Shown here piece after piece: positions 31,722 to 42,699 of a stretch of DNA of 64,000 nt. Under the pieces are notes generated by a model. It ran no database searches. It saw only the letters and a list, made by a program, of their open reading frames with translations, and was not told where the DNA came from. Source of the DNA: Molanna angustata (taxonomy: Eukaryota; Arthropoda; Insecta; Trichoptera; Molannidae). Position 1 is the first letter of the stretch. Each line of letters begins with the position of its first letter. A program made the translations under genes and the position numbers. The stretch is from positions 11,008,256 through 11,072,255 of the forward strand of contig OY754987.1 in assembly GCA_963576475.1 (NCBI GenBank). Direction: 5' to 3'.

Positions 31722-31920
31722 TTCTAACAGGTACTATGTCAAATATTAATTTTATACGCACCCAATAACAAGTTGCCACATTCTGGAGACTTACGATATT
31801 TATTGTCTCTCAGATCCAGACTGAAAACACACTTAAAAACTGTGTCTCCACCGGGAATCTAACCCGGGACCCTTATATCAGCAGTCAGATACCCAACCAG
31901 CTAAGCCACGAAAGTCGACA
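31722..31920 (-). repeat. tRNA-derived SINE, family 2, copy 1
   Basis: Minus-strand head with TGGCTTAGCTGGTTGGGTAT (A box region) and GGGTTAGATTCCCGG (B box), then GGAGACACAGTTTTTAA. The body holds CAGTCTGGATCTG and CCAGAATGTGGCAACTTG and ends near CCTGTTAG. Confidence 0.75.
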
Positions 31921-32224
31921 AATTGTTTAATCACTTTATCAAATAACTCGCTCGTGGTTAAAACTAGTGCGAATGAGTACGAATCATGCAGTTTTGGTCA
32001 TGGTCTTGCGAGACATGCGATGTTATGTGTCGTTATAATACCGAGACCAGGCTTTGCAAAACTAAGAGTCTTCCAAGACTACATGCAAGACCAATACTGG
32101 ATATGCAAGGTCAAGACTCAGACCATGACCACGCCTGTTAATTCCAGACCGAGACCGGGGGTGCAAAAACAAGATTAAGATCTTGCACTTGCTCATCACT
32201 TGTTAAAAGTAATTTGTAATAATA

Positions 32225-32479
32225 AAAAAAAAAATAATGAAATATGAGACGAATGGCTGGAGGCGGATGGGTGCGATATGCCCAGGATATGAAGCTGTGT
32301 GGAGGTCTCAGTGGAAGGCCTATGTCCATTACTTGACCAAGGAGGGCAGAAGAAGAAGAGAAGAAGAATTATATATCTACTTAAAACTAAGAAATCTTGA
32401 GGAAAGTAAAATATATGACAAATAAATTGACAATATTTTAATTAAAGGCTTCTTTTGCATTGACAAATCATACTGTCGG
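32225..32479. other. No gene seen; possible LINE scrap
   Basis: GCTGGAGGCGGATGGGTGCG and GGGCAGAAGAAGAAGA around 32255-32365 recall LINE tails, but no readable protein is left. Confidence 0.3.
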
Positions 32480-32589
32480 ATAAAGAATATTTGACATGGT
32501 ATTAAAGAATATTTGACATGGTATTAAAGAATATTTGACATGGTATTAAAGAATATTTGACATGGTATTAAAGAATGTTAAACATGGTA
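32480..32589. repeat. 22-bp tandem repeat, 5 copies
   Basis: Unit TTAAAGAATATTTGACATGGTA. The first four copies are near identical and the fifth has changed (GAATGTTAAACATGG). Confidence 0.9.
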
Positions 32590-32737
32590 TTAAAAATATC
32601 TTGTGCAATTTTTGTGACTAACTTGTATGAACGTCATCAATCACGCATAACACTAAATTCATAGAATCAACAAAACAGAGTGAGAACAGATCAGGGCTGT
32701 TGCAATTAATTACCCTGGAGGTAGGAAAAAGGGGTAA

Positions 32738-33997
32738 GAGCACACACGTTCCGGTTGCCGGGTACCGGGTTCCGGCGCAGGGTAGCCGGTATCATAGTGA
32801 GCACACGACCCGGATTGAAGCCGACAGTAGCCCCTATAACGTCGACGTGAGTACAGTTTCGTCACGTGGTCATTAAAAATGGAACGCAAACAAATAATTG
32901 CAATATGCTTATTAGTAAATTGTGGATTTTATTTATCAAATTCATTCTTTAATAAAACACAAATTTCTCTCCAAGCTTTTGTTGTTTCATTTATATCTTA
33001 TAAAACCGGTCTAGGTTCAACAAAACCAATCAATAATTCCATATCTATCGCCATTTTGCAAAAATAGCTACTATGGGACAAGGTTGCAATACGAAACGAT
33101 GCGCATACGTGCTCTCTATGTAGATGTACGTGGGCGACTGACGGCTGCACACCGGTGATATGAAACCACAGTAGCGTCTAGTCCCAGCTCTTCTTTTCTG
33201 CATTCTTAGGTTAGGTTTAAGTTTGTTTATAATAATAATAGCGACTCGCGTGAGCGAGTTGCTTTATAAATTGAATTATTTACTATTGTAAATAAAATTT
33301 ACATTTTTTATTTAATTTTTCGCATTTAATATAAAATTTCACAGCTCATTTGACTCCATACTACGAGATCTCAACCAATCAGAGAACCAACCGGAAACAG
33401 AATGCGGAATGGTAAATGCGGATTGTAGACGCTAGTTGAAACCACTAGCGTCTGGCGACAGATGAATCAAGGGAAAATTATACGGGATGCAATAAAATAC
33501 GACAGCGAAATAACAGTGTACGTCATTCCCATTTCCGTTAATTTTTCGGTTAGGTTTAGGTAGTCTTTAATAATAATAGCGACTCGCGTGAGCGAGATGT
33601 TTTATAAATTGTATGGAAATTTGTTGCAGGAAAAATGTCATCAGCACCGTTGGCATTTGAGATTAGGAATAAGTTAATTATGTATTCGCATTTGACCACA
33701 TTTTCTAATAAATTATATTTCTCAACAAATTATGTACGTTGTTGTACGATACCTATTACTATTTATTGTTTATTCAGTTAAATATTTGTATTTGTGCTAG
33801 TTGCGTGTTTCATACACATACACCGTACACTACTGTAGTCTGGCCGCCGACTTACCGGCAATTCGGTCTGTAGTAGATCCGGCGTGGACCCGTCCACCGC
33901 CTGCCGGGTAAATTATGGCGGTGCGTGTGAAAGCTACCATGCATGCCCATACACTTCGCTGCCGGTTATCCGACAACCGGATCGTGTGAAATAGCAC
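32738..33997. mobile_element. TAA-flanked terminal-inverted-repeat DNA element
   Basis: Both outer flanks are TAA (32735-32737 and 33998-34000). The ends are imperfect inverted repeats: GAGCACACACGTTCCGGTTG on the left, and GTGCTATTTCACACGATCCG on the right read inward. Both continue with CCGGTTG.CGG..ACCGG. The 3-bp TWA-type duplication suggests PIF/Harbinger relatives, but there is no transposase: the inside is non-coding. Two internal copies of GCGACTCGCGTGAGCGAG lie at 33241-33258 and 33582-33599. Confidence 0.65.
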
Positions 33998-34000
33998 TAA

Positions 34001-34509
34001 TCCTGGCTGTGAGTGGAGCTGAGCATTCGGTGTAAAAAGTTATGCAAGACTGCCAACTTTAGAAATTTAGTGGAAGCCTCTAAGACTTCCACGAGGCGAA
34101 ACCAGAGGCGATGAGTAAGTTCTCAGCGCTGGAACCAAGACTTTAAAATCTGATATAAAACCAAACGAAAAATAAAATAAGTTAATGGAATTAAGGAATA
34201 CTGAAATCTGAGAAAATAAACGTTACTCATACCTCTCAAAAAATAAGAAAATGCTTGTGATATAGATGTACAAAAACGGATATTTCAAACATGGAATAAC
34301 TTGAAAACACTCAAAGCTAGAATAATTTCAATAAAACAAGATTTGGCTCCTATAAGTTGGTCGTGAAACTAACGAGAGAATGGTCACTGAAATTTAACTT
34401 TGAAAATTGAGGGTATATAATATATGATTATATATTTTTTTGATGATTATATATTATGTTTATATTTTTTTTGTATTGTTTATTCTGTTCAAAATATCTT
34501 TTTATGTAA
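34001..34509. other. No feature seen
   Basis: No supported gene. Confidence 0.35.
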
Positions 34510-34860
34510 AACAATACTAGTATCATACCATACCATACCATCACGCCATTTCCCTATTTGGGGTAGGCAGAGAGAACCGAACGCCAGACTCCTCTCTCTT
34601 GACATACATTCCTCGCTTCATTCACGTCCATACATCGTCTCATACACATCACCATCTTTCAAAATTCCATTTATGTGATCGTGCCAACTTTTACTTGGCC
34701 GACCTCTACTTTTCGTTCCTCTTTTATCAGCCTTGTACACTTTTTTTGTCAGACGGTCATCACTCATTCTTTCTATGTGGCCGAACCCTTTAACGTGGCA
34801 ATAATACTCTCGCCCTTGTCCGCGCGAGAGTAGGCCACCTCCAGTCTCCATACTCACATT
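34510..34860 (-). pseudogene. RTE-like LINE 3' end
   Basis: Minus-strand frame with FGHIERMSDDRLTKKVYKAD, SRGRPSKSWHDHINGILKDG and YETMYGRE (an indel separates it from the expected ACMDVNEAR). The tail is (ATGGT)n, seen as CCATACCATACCAT at 34527-34540. 5'-truncated. Confidence 0.75.
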
Positions 34861-35372
34861 GTGCTGAGCACATAATATAAGTCAAACAACTAACTCCGTG
34901 CCGTACACTTAAAAACAGTTAAAAAATATTTGCACGTTTATTATAGATAACTAAAGTGACTATTTGTTGAACCAGTGACAAGAAGAAAAGAGGAATTTGA
35001 CGAGAGAGAGAGAGAGAAGATAAAAGAGAGAAGAAATGGCACAGTAAGTCTACATCCTTCAATTTTTCCGTCTCTTCTAGCAATTGACTCGAACCCTCGG
35101 TCGCGGATTTCTAATAACCCAATTACGCGAGGATCCTCACCACACATGACGACTCAAACCGAACCTTCGGCGAGGGCGAGGAGTTATTACCGAGAAAGAC
35201 ATAAACAAGTCTGGTTGGCTCTTCAACAGCTAAGAACTGAAGGGGCAACGACCTTTTGCCACCTTTTGTCCACCTCCATCTTTAATTGCTGGGCCCCTAT
35301 GACCGCAACCTTACCTCAAGTTGGAATATTATATTAAATTTTATTTATTATTTATTTTATTACTTCTCGGGA
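34861..35372. other. No recognised gene; one unassigned ORF
   Basis: An open frame at 34975-35337 (plus, about 120 codons, ATG start not established) has an Arg/Glu-rich start from a GA microsatellite and no recognisable domain. I do not call it a gene. Confidence 0.3.
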
Positions 35373-35535
35373 AACCAACAGGTAAGTACTATGTCAAATG
35401 TTTATTTAACACGCACCTACAAACAAGTGCCATATCAATCGTCTCACAGATTCTGACTGAAAACATCATTAAAAACTGTGTATCCTACGGGAATCGAACC
35501 CGGGACTTTTAGTTAACAACCAGTATCCGATCGAA
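35373..35535 (-). repeat. tRNA-derived SINE, family 2, copy 2
   Basis: Same order as the 31722 copy: CAACAGGTAAGTACTATGTCAAAT, GTCTCACAGATTCTGACTGAA, AAAACTGTGT, then GGGAATCGAACCCGGGACTTTT. The head is partly lost. Confidence 0.7.
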
Positions 35536-35554
35536 GGACAGATTTTTCATACAC

Positions 35555-35850
35555 TCCAACTTCGTCTCTATTGAGATGGTAATTTTTTTTTATAAACTAT
35601 CATTAACACCAGGGAAAAAAATCAATGTTTAATTTTATTTTATACAATCATAAATAATTGAAAATAATAATATTTATAGTTGCATACAAATATGCACACA
35701 TTGATTTTTTTTTCCCTGTCGGAAGTCAACGTAGCGTGAGCGCATAAAGTGATCAGGTATACCAGCCGATGACAGGTCGTCAGCCCCATAGGCGCATTGA
35801 TTTCCTGGTTCTCCAATAATATTCCAACTTCGTCTCTATTAAGCTATTAA
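35555..35850 (-). repeat. CAATAGAGACGAAG family, copy c (doubled end)
   Basis: The word CCAACTTCGTCTCTATT occurs twice (35548-35570 and 35823-35842). The second is next to the full core (GATGACAGGTCG, GGTTCTCC). It may be two overlapping copies. Confidence 0.55.
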
Positions 35851-35859
35851 AAATCTATC

Positions 35860-36460
35860 ATAAAAGAAACATTTTTTAAAAGAATTATACTTTTAAATAA
35901 TATAATCCAGGTTCAATACGCCACTGACTACCAAAGTCACTCACTAATCATATGTTATGTATAAATTATTCTTATCTTGTTAAAATTTCCTATTATGAAA
36001 CATTTATAGCCAGCGACGTCACGTCAATAAGTTAGTAAAGCAAGTTGATTGCTATTATAAATTATCACCATAATATGACGATTTATGAATGTAGGTACGT
36101 ATGTCATAGCGCCAAATGTACGTATGATTTCTTCATCTAATCATTCATTAAAATGTATATTTAATTACATTGATTAATAATTATAAGTCGATCAATTATG
36201 ATTTAACTTATATTTTATATATTTTGTATTATTTATGTTCCTTAGAGTGGATTATGGCGGGTTTAGTGACAATCTCTTCCAATCGACCCAACGCACGTGA
36301 ATTTTTGAAGGAAATTTGGCATAAAAGTGTATCGTACCTACATTAATAGTTTTATTTATAGTTTTTTTTTATTATTTATTTATTTTTGAAAATGTAGAGT
36401 ATTTTGTAACGCATACTATGTCTTGTTATTTTGAAAGCATTTTTATTTCTGACGAGCGTT
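35860..36460. other. No feature seen
   Basis: AT-rich with no supported gene. Confidence 0.35.
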
Positions 36461-36811
36461 GAATAAAAAAATAAAAATAAATAAATAAAAATATAAAGAA
36501 ATAAATATATCAATAAATACATAAATCAATAAATAAATAAAAAAAATAATAAATAAATAAATCAATTAATAAATAATTAAATAAATAAATAAATTAATTA
36601 ATTAATAAATTAATTAATAAATAATTGAAAAAAAAATAGAAAAATATTAAATAAATAAATAAAAAAAAATAATAAATAAATAATAAAAATGAATAAATAA
36701 ATAAACGAATAAATAACTAAATACATAAATAAATAAAATAAATAATAAATAAATAAATAAATACATAAATAAATAAAATAAATAATAAATAAATAAATAA
36801 AAAAAAATAAG
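36461..36811. repeat. Degenerate (AAAT)n block
   Basis: About 350 bp of AAAT/AATA repeats with many interruptions. A 50-bp sub-unit around AATACATAAATAAATAAAAT appears twice near 36721-36790. Confidence 0.85.
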
Positions 36812-37079
36812 TATCTACTTAGCTAATGATGCAAAAGTTGATGATCGTAGGACAAAAGGGAAAAAAGTGAAAAAGTTCGTGTATATAATTATGTTCCGCA
36901 AGTTTTTCGTAGGGACGGTATTTAAATATAGGTAAAATTTTCAGTACAATTTTTGTATGGGAATTTTAATATAGGTATTTGAGTACAGGTGAAAGGTGGT
37001 TGGGACTTGCGTCACGGACCCTTACTAACGTGGGCCCATGATAAACAAATAATATTAATGCAAAGTGAATTCATCATCA

Positions 37080-37640
37080 GCGTCACAACCCTTGATGGGT
37101 CCTAGCTGCCTCCAAGAATCTTCTCCAAACTGCTCTATTATTGGCTGTCACCTTCATATTAATGTACTGTACATCATCATCATCCTCTGCGTCACAACCC
37201 TTGATGGGTCCTAGCTGCCTCCAAGAATCTTCTCCAAACTGCTCTATTATTGGCTGTCACCTTCATATTAATGTACTGTACATCGTCATCATCCTCTGCG
37301 TCACAACCCTTGATGGGTCCTAGCTGCCTCCAAGAATCTTCTCCAAACTGCTCTATTATTGGCTGTCACCTTCATATTAATGTACTGTACATCATCATCA
37401 TCCTCTGCGTCACAACCCTTGATGGGTCCTAGCTGCCTCCAAGAATCTTCTCCAAACTGCTCTATTATTGGCTGTCACCTTCATATTAATGTACTGTACA
37501 TCATCATCATCCTCTGCGTCACTACCGTTGGTGGGTTCTAGCTGCCTCCAAGAATCTTCTCCATAGGTACTGCTCTATCGTTGGTGCCACCTTCCAGTTC
37601 TGCTGCCCCATAGCCCGACAATCCGCGACAACGCCATCCA
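37080..37640 (-). repeat. 109-bp tandem array from a LINE 3' end
   Basis: Four near-identical 109-bp units start at 37080, 37189, 37298 and 37407. A fifth, diverged unit at 37516 runs on into the LINE coding end (minus strand: WLDGVVADCRAMGQQNWK...WRRFLEAARTHQ). Each unit holds the last codons of the LINE (VWRRFLEAARTHQGL), a stop, and a CATCATCATC tract. So the 3' end of a dead LINE has been amplified locally. Confidence 0.85.
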
Positions 37641-37654
37641 ACCATTGTAGTTTA

Positions 37655-37775
37655 GCGGTCGTATTACGAGAGTTATTTAAGAATAATGTAAGAAAGGTCC
37701 CGTAAGCAGTATTTTCGCAGTACGGGACCTTAACTTTTCTTATATTTTTCGCAAATAACTCTTGTAATACGACCC
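37655..37775. mobile_element. 121-bp hairpin MITE with TTA duplication
   Basis: Almost the whole element folds back on itself: GCGGTCGTATTACGAGAGTT at the left pairs with AACTCTTGTAATACGACCC at the right, and GGTCCCGTA pairs with TACGGGACC in the middle. TTA flanks both sides (37652-37654 and 37776-37778). It follows directly on the LINE fragment. Confidence 0.75.
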
Positions 37776-37827
37776 TTAGGTCTCCTTACGCTTCTTTTAC
37801 GAGTATTTATCGTGTCAATCTTCGTGT

Positions 37828-38030
37828 CTCATTTGGTTAGGTATCCAACCACCATGCTGATCCAAGGGTCCCGGGTTTTGATTCCCGGTGGAGACACAGT
37901 TTTTAATTTTTTTTTCAGTCTGGATCTGTGAGACGAGTAATATCGAATGTCTCCAGAAGTTGGCAACTTATTATTATTTGGTGCGGTTTGAATAAATATT
38001 TGACATATAACCTGTTAGTAGGTACCTACC
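37828..38030 (+). repeat. tRNA-derived SINE, family 2, copy 3
   Basis: The only plus-strand member: TTTGGTTAGGTATCCAACC, GTCCCGGGTTTTGATTCCCG, GGAGACACAGTTTTTAA, CAGTCTGGATCTGTGAGACG, CCAGAAGTTGGCAACTT, ending near ACATATAACCTGTTAGTAGG. Confidence 0.75.
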
Positions 38031-38039
38031 TATTCTTAC

Positions 38040-38454
38040 AAAATAAAAAATAATCTAGTTAACAAAAAAATATGCTAATAAGGCTGAGTAAACGTATATT
38101 TGACAAGTTCTTTACATAAGTAAAATGAAGTATTCGTAAGTTATTAATACTTGTTTGTCGATTGAAGTAGCATGTCATCTTAATACCAAAACTAAACCAA
38201 AGGTCATTCATTACTTATTAACAATGAATGTGCAATGAATTATATTAGTACCTAGAATGACATTGAATATATTTCCATTTTGTATATTTCAGTAATTATA
38301 CTAATTTACATAAAACGAACTAGTAATTATGGCATGTTTTTATTTAGTTATGTTTAGTAACGAACTGTTTGTAAACGAAAGATATTTCCATAAACACATA
38401 AACAAATCATTGACACAATATTCCATAGAAAAAGTGTCCATTTATCACTGTCCG
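38040..38454. other. No feature seen
   Basis: AT-rich and without a supported gene. Confidence 0.35.
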
Positions 38455-38825
38455 TATAGTCTTCTCCAATTAGTCAGCTCCAATTTTCTAATATTACATA
38501 GCCCATCCTCCAGCCATTTCAACCTGGCACCAGGTCTGCATCTACTTCGTCTTTCTTCAGGACACGTGTAATGCGTTTTTCGAAATGCGGTCATCATTCA
38601 TCCAGCAAACATGTCTAAGCCAAAATAGTTAATAATATGAATCTGATAGCATTAGATTTATTATACATGCTGTCTCTAGATTACATCATATTCTCCATGC
38701 GCCTCTCACTTTAGTTGGGCCAAAGATTTTACTCAGTATTTTTTTTTCAAACGTCAAAATTAACATGTTTTCGTCATTTTTAGCCAGTGGCCAACTATCC
38801 GCTTCATAATATGAACTTTTTTCCC
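38455..38825 (-). pseudogene. Degenerate LINE C-terminal fragment
   Basis: Minus-strand text: EKKILSKIFGPTKVRGAWRI, then after stops WLRHVCWMNDDRISK. These are the usual FERKILRxIFGP and GHVxRM blocks of insect LINE tails. Several stops. Confidence 0.65.
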
Positions 38826-38844
38826 ATCTCCACCCGTTCTGCTT

Positions 38845-38945
38845 ATGGGAACTAATAACGGCCCTTCACAAAACTCTGAAAGAACACATAAAGAACATAC
38901 GAAGAGTCCGGCGAACTCTAAATCTTTCCAGACACTGCATTTAAT
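38845..38945. repeat. Dispersed repeat, paired with 18841-18965
   Basis: GAACTAATAACGGCCCTTCA, AAACTCTGAAAGAACACATA and CGAAGAGTCCGGCGAACTCT match the earlier copy. Confidence 0.5.
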
Positions 38946-39257
38946 GCGTACCGATCCGTATGAACTATCCGACGATAAGTTTTGTTTATGATTGATTTAA
39001 GTGTTTCGCGAGATCAGTTTTATAAATAGTATAATACAGTGCCACAGAATTGACTACGAAAAGATGTAGGTATACCAAAAATATTTTAAGTGAAAACACA
39101 AGAATAAGAACATGCAAAGATATAGGATAAACAATCAATCAATACCAAACAATCCCGCATGGTTAGAGGGTCTGTTTTCCAGGTCCTATTTCTTCACTTT
39201 GTTCTGTCCTCGGTGATCTAGCATGATTCAGCATCTCTGAAAACATATTTTTGATAA

Positions 39258-39412
39258 TAGTAACAAATTTTCATGTTAAAATTAACTAAACAATTAGTTA
39301 CTACAAAACATTTTGTTTTGTGCAACTAAATGTTTTCTGCACACAGCCAATACATAAACCTTTGTTACTGATAACAAAGGTTTGGCTAAAACGCATGTAG
39401 CCAGTTCATAAT
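39258..39412 (-). repeat. Left part of the CACTG-ended DNA element
   Basis: The reverse complement matches 48505-48655: GAACTGGCTAC, TTTTAGCCAAACCTTTGTTA, TGCACAAAACAAAATGTTTTG, GTTAATTTTAACAT. Only this part is present. Confidence 0.6.
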
Positions 39413-39446
39413 ATTTTTTTTATAACTACATATTTTTTATAACTAC

Positions 39447-40115
39447 GAACGAGGAGCATCTCAACAAACTCCAGAAAGTTTGTATCCGCTTCATCTTTGG
39501 ACTCAAAAAATTCGATCACATTTCCTCTTACCGTAATTTTCTCCATTGGCCTAAGATACGAGTACGACAACGGCGAAATATACATATTTTGTCACTTCTA
39601 TATAATACGCTCTTTAATCCTAATTCACCGCAGTACCTTAAAACCAAATTCACCTGTTTATCTAATCACGGCCTATCGCTTCGATCTGCTAAACGTACTA
39701 CATTAACTATCCCCTTTCACAACACTGAATTTTTCAGCTCTTCCTTTGAAGTGCGTTCAGCAAGACTCTGGAATAATTTGAGTTCTGATATAACTTCGTC
39801 AAACTCGCTTTCCATTTTCAAGAAAAGACTAAAGCAGGGATATCTCTCCGAAAATACCTGATCTCTCTCCTTTTCCTTCCTTCCCTTTGCTACGTAATAT
39901 TTATCCCTAAACACCTGATCTCGATTTCCTTTTCTTGTTCCTTCCCAATCTCTTTTCTCTGTTCTTTTGTAGCTTTCATTTTTTGTTGATGTACATGTAT
40001 AATTCTATAATTCTGTCACTCTGTAAACTGGTTGGTTGGAAGAAATTGCCTAATGGCAAGCCAGTGTGCATTATATTTGTTAATATTATGTACAAAAAGT
40101 TTAATAAATAAATAA
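39447..40115 (+). pseudogene. CR1-like LINE 3' end, copy 1
   Basis: Plus-strand frame from EEHLNKLQKVCIRFIFG through YNTLFNPNSPQYLKTKF to LWNNLSSDITSSNSLSIFKKR and a stop at 39861. The 3' untranslated region holds CTGGTTGGTTGGAAGAAATT, then GCCTAATGGCAA, and ends with AATAAATAAATAA. The RT core is absent; one frameshift lies near 39560. Confidence 0.75.
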
Positions 40116-40430
40116 ACAAATAAATATTTACACGCCTTCGAAGCTCGGCCTTCCAACCTGATGTCCCGGCGATGTTAAACTCATAACCTCATTGCCAATA
40201 TATTCAGGTAATCATCTTTTGACACGACCAAACCATCTGAGCCGATTTTTTTGGAGTTTGTCAAGACAAGACGGTTTGACGCCAAGGCTACCTCGTACAT
40301 ACTTGCTGCGGATCACGGTCATGTTTTGTGACTCCAGACATCCATCGCAACATCTTCATTTCGGCAACTTGGATGGTTTGTCTCACTACCATGAGCTAAC
40401 ACTCTAAATAAAAAATTACAAATAAAGCGC
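40116..40430 (-). pseudogene. Possible LINE scrap
   Basis: ACGCCTTCGAAGCTCGGCCT and CCATCTGAGCCGATTT recall the minus-strand RPSFEG and GHVxRM codons of LINE tails. No continuous protein is readable. Confidence 0.35.
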
Positions 40431-40855
40431 CCTTTAGACGGACACAATTTTCAACGCGGTCCGGTTTTCAACGCTTAAAACAGCATCCAAAATACAGGTT
40501 AATCCAAACATCGCTTTACACGAGTATTATTTTCTCCTTTATTTGCGACCCCTATTATTGCAATTCAATAAAATAAATTTTGCCAAAAATTGCAACATTT
40601 TATTTTCGACTATAGGATATTCGATGCTTCACTTACTTGTTCCACGATACTTTTTTGACTTTCCATTTCTTAGGATTTTGACTACCCAGCATTTCTCCCT
40701 CAACCCTCGGTTTTTCGTTGTTGTTTTAAACATTGCCTTCTGATCGAGATATGCCAAATAAACAAAAAATACCGCTAAGAACATCACACGTCAATGTCAA
40801 CAAAGTACAAACGGTAGCCATGTTGACTCGTCGGCAATGAATAACAATAGGTACA

Positions 40856-41036
40856 GGGGGGCAAGTCTGATCCAACCGGCGAAATCAAAACCCTCGTGAT
40901 AACCCATATCATGGATATAATCATATGGAGTTCTATGACATCTAAAGATATTATAGAACTCCATATGATAATTATATCCATGATATGGGTAATCACGAAG
41001 GTTTTGATTTCGCCGATCGGACCAGACTTGCCCCCC
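40856..41036. mobile_element. Fold-back element E, copy 1
   Basis: 181 bp, almost entirely self-complementary. It starts GGGGGGCAAGTCTG, then CGGCGAAATCAAAACC, CCCATATCATGGATATAAT and CATATGGAGTTCTAT. The right arm is the reverse complement with a few changes. The loop is about 16 bp. Confidence 0.8.
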
Positions 41037-41131
41037 AGATTGCTGATTTACGAAAAAAGACGCAAAACGCGTTGAAAAATAGAACACATTCTATTTTTTT
41101 CCCACCGCGTTAAAAAAACCGTCAAAAACCT

Positions 41132-41315
41132 GGGGGGCAAGTCTGGTTCAACCGAATAAATCAAAACCCTCGTGATTACCCATATCTTGGATATAATTTT
41201 AATATGTAGTTCTATGACATCAATAGATATTATAGGACTCCATATAATAATTATATCCATGATATGGGTTATCGTGAGGGTTTTGATTTCGCTGGTTGGA
41301 CCAGACTTGCCCTCC
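41132..41315. mobile_element. Fold-back element E, copy 2
   Basis: 184 bp in the same order as copy 1, 95 bp further on, somewhat more diverged (AATATGTAGTTCTATGACAT in the left arm). Confidence 0.8.
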
Positions 41316-41755
41316 TGAACCTCGTTGAAAACCTCGTCCTTCTAAAGTTCACTTAAGAATAACCGAATAGGATATATAAACACGTGTCGTTCGATTCTCT
41401 ATGTCAACCTTGCAAGGGACACGACGTGATGATGATGATTCATTGACAACGATTCACAAACAAATAATAATGTGCAACAAATTAAAATAAAATATGGTTT
41501 GGACGTAAGCGACGAATGAATAAGTTGGTTTGTTTAAGATTTATTGGTACATCTATGTATGTCGGATAAATGGTTCGTTCGAGTAAATCATAGTCGACTT
41601 ACGTGTCTCAGTTAACAATTCGAAACGCTTGTACTGGGTTCGATTCCCAGTTGGGTTAAAGTTTAACACGTTTTTTTGCAACGTCATAAAATAACTGGTG
41701 CGTGATATATTCAATTAAATATTGATAGCGAAATGAATGCAATCTTTATATAGCG
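41316..41755. other. No gene seen; tRNA-like B box
   Basis: GGGTTCGATTCCCAG at 41638-41652 is a B-box-like word and may be the remains of a SINE. Otherwise nothing recognised. Confidence 0.3.
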
Positions 41756-42452
41756 AATGTTTGTCCGCTTCATCTTTGAACTTAAAAATTCGATCACATT
41801 TCCTCTTACCGTAATTTTCTCCATTGGCCTAAGATACGAGTACGACAACGGCGAAATATACATATTTTGTCACTTCTATATAATACGCTCTTTAATCCTA
41901 ATTCACCGCAGTACCTTAAAACCAAATTCACCTATTTATCTAATCACGGCCTATCGCTTCGATCTGCTGAACGTACTACATTAACTATCCCCTTTCACAA
42001 CACTGAATTTTTCAGCTCTTCCTTTGAAGTGCGTTCAGTAAGACTCTGGAATAATTTGAGTCCTGATATAACTTCGTCGAACTCGCTTTCCATTTTCAAG
42101 AAAAGACAAAAGCAGGGATATTTCTCCGAAAATACCTGATCCCTCTCCTTTTCCTTCCTTCCCTTTGCTACGTAATATTTATCCCTAAACACCTGATCTC
42201 GATTTCCTTTTCTTGTTCCTTCCCAATCCCTTTTTTGTTGCTATGATGTTTTTTTGTGTTTTTTTTTATTATTTATCTTGGTGTTATGTATATTTTCTTT
42301 GTTCTTTTGTAGCTTTATTTTTTTTGTTGATGTACATTTATAATTCTGTCACTTTGTAATATGGTTGGTTGGAAGAAATTGCCTAATGGCAAATAGCCCG
42401 CCAGTCTGCATTATATTTGTTTATATTATGTACTAAAAGTTAAATAAATAAA
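41756..42452 (+). pseudogene. CR1-like LINE 3' end, copy 2
   Basis: Same coding end and 3' untranslated region as copy 1, with only scattered changes and a 60-bp stretch (about 42236-42300) that copy 1 lacks. Starts a little later (5'-truncation at about 41757) and ends in AATAAATAAATAA. Confidence 0.75.
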
Positions 42453-42594
42453 TAATGAAAAATCACAATAAAATATGTGCAAAAGTGTCCGTATGGCAAA
42501 ATAATAAAATACTAGTAAATAAGAAGACAGGCGTACATATTACATATATTTATATTTTGTACAAAACTATATATTAAAAATACATTTCAATACA

Positions 42595-42695
42595 CTCTGC
42601 TCCACTCCGATCTGCTGAACGTACTTTACTATCTATTCCAATTCATAGAACTGAATTTATTAGCTCTTCATTTGAAGAACAATCAGCAAATTATC
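42595..42695 (+). pseudogene. CR1-like LINE coding scrap, copy 3
   Basis: CTCCGATCTGCTGAACGTAC, CATAGAACTGAATTTAT and CTCTTCATTTGAAG match the coding part of the two preceding copies but are more diverged. Confidence 0.6.
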
Positions 42696-42699
42696 GAAA

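Larger units (their letters stand above)
40430..41350. mobile_element. Candidate DNA element holding two fold-backs
   Basis: CTTTAGACGGACACAATTTT then CAACGCGG at 40432-40460 resembles, inverted, CCTCGTTGAAAACC...GTCCTTCTAAAG at 41325-41345. Further GCGTTGAAAA words lie at 40474 and 41069. It may be one element of about 0.9 kb. No transposase, and no clear target duplication found. Confidence 0.35.

Noticed and set aside
32480..32589. Regular 22-bp repeats, CRISPR-like at first sight
   Set aside because: The units are directly joined with no spacers, and the window is eukaryotic.
34975..35337. 120-codon ORF with a charged N-terminus
   Set aside because: The charged part comes from a GA repeat and the rest has no recognisable domain; it overlaps an opposite-strand frame of similar quality.
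40430..41350. One complete TIR transposon
   Set aside because: Kept only as a weak candidate: the end match is short and imperfect and no target duplication is visible.
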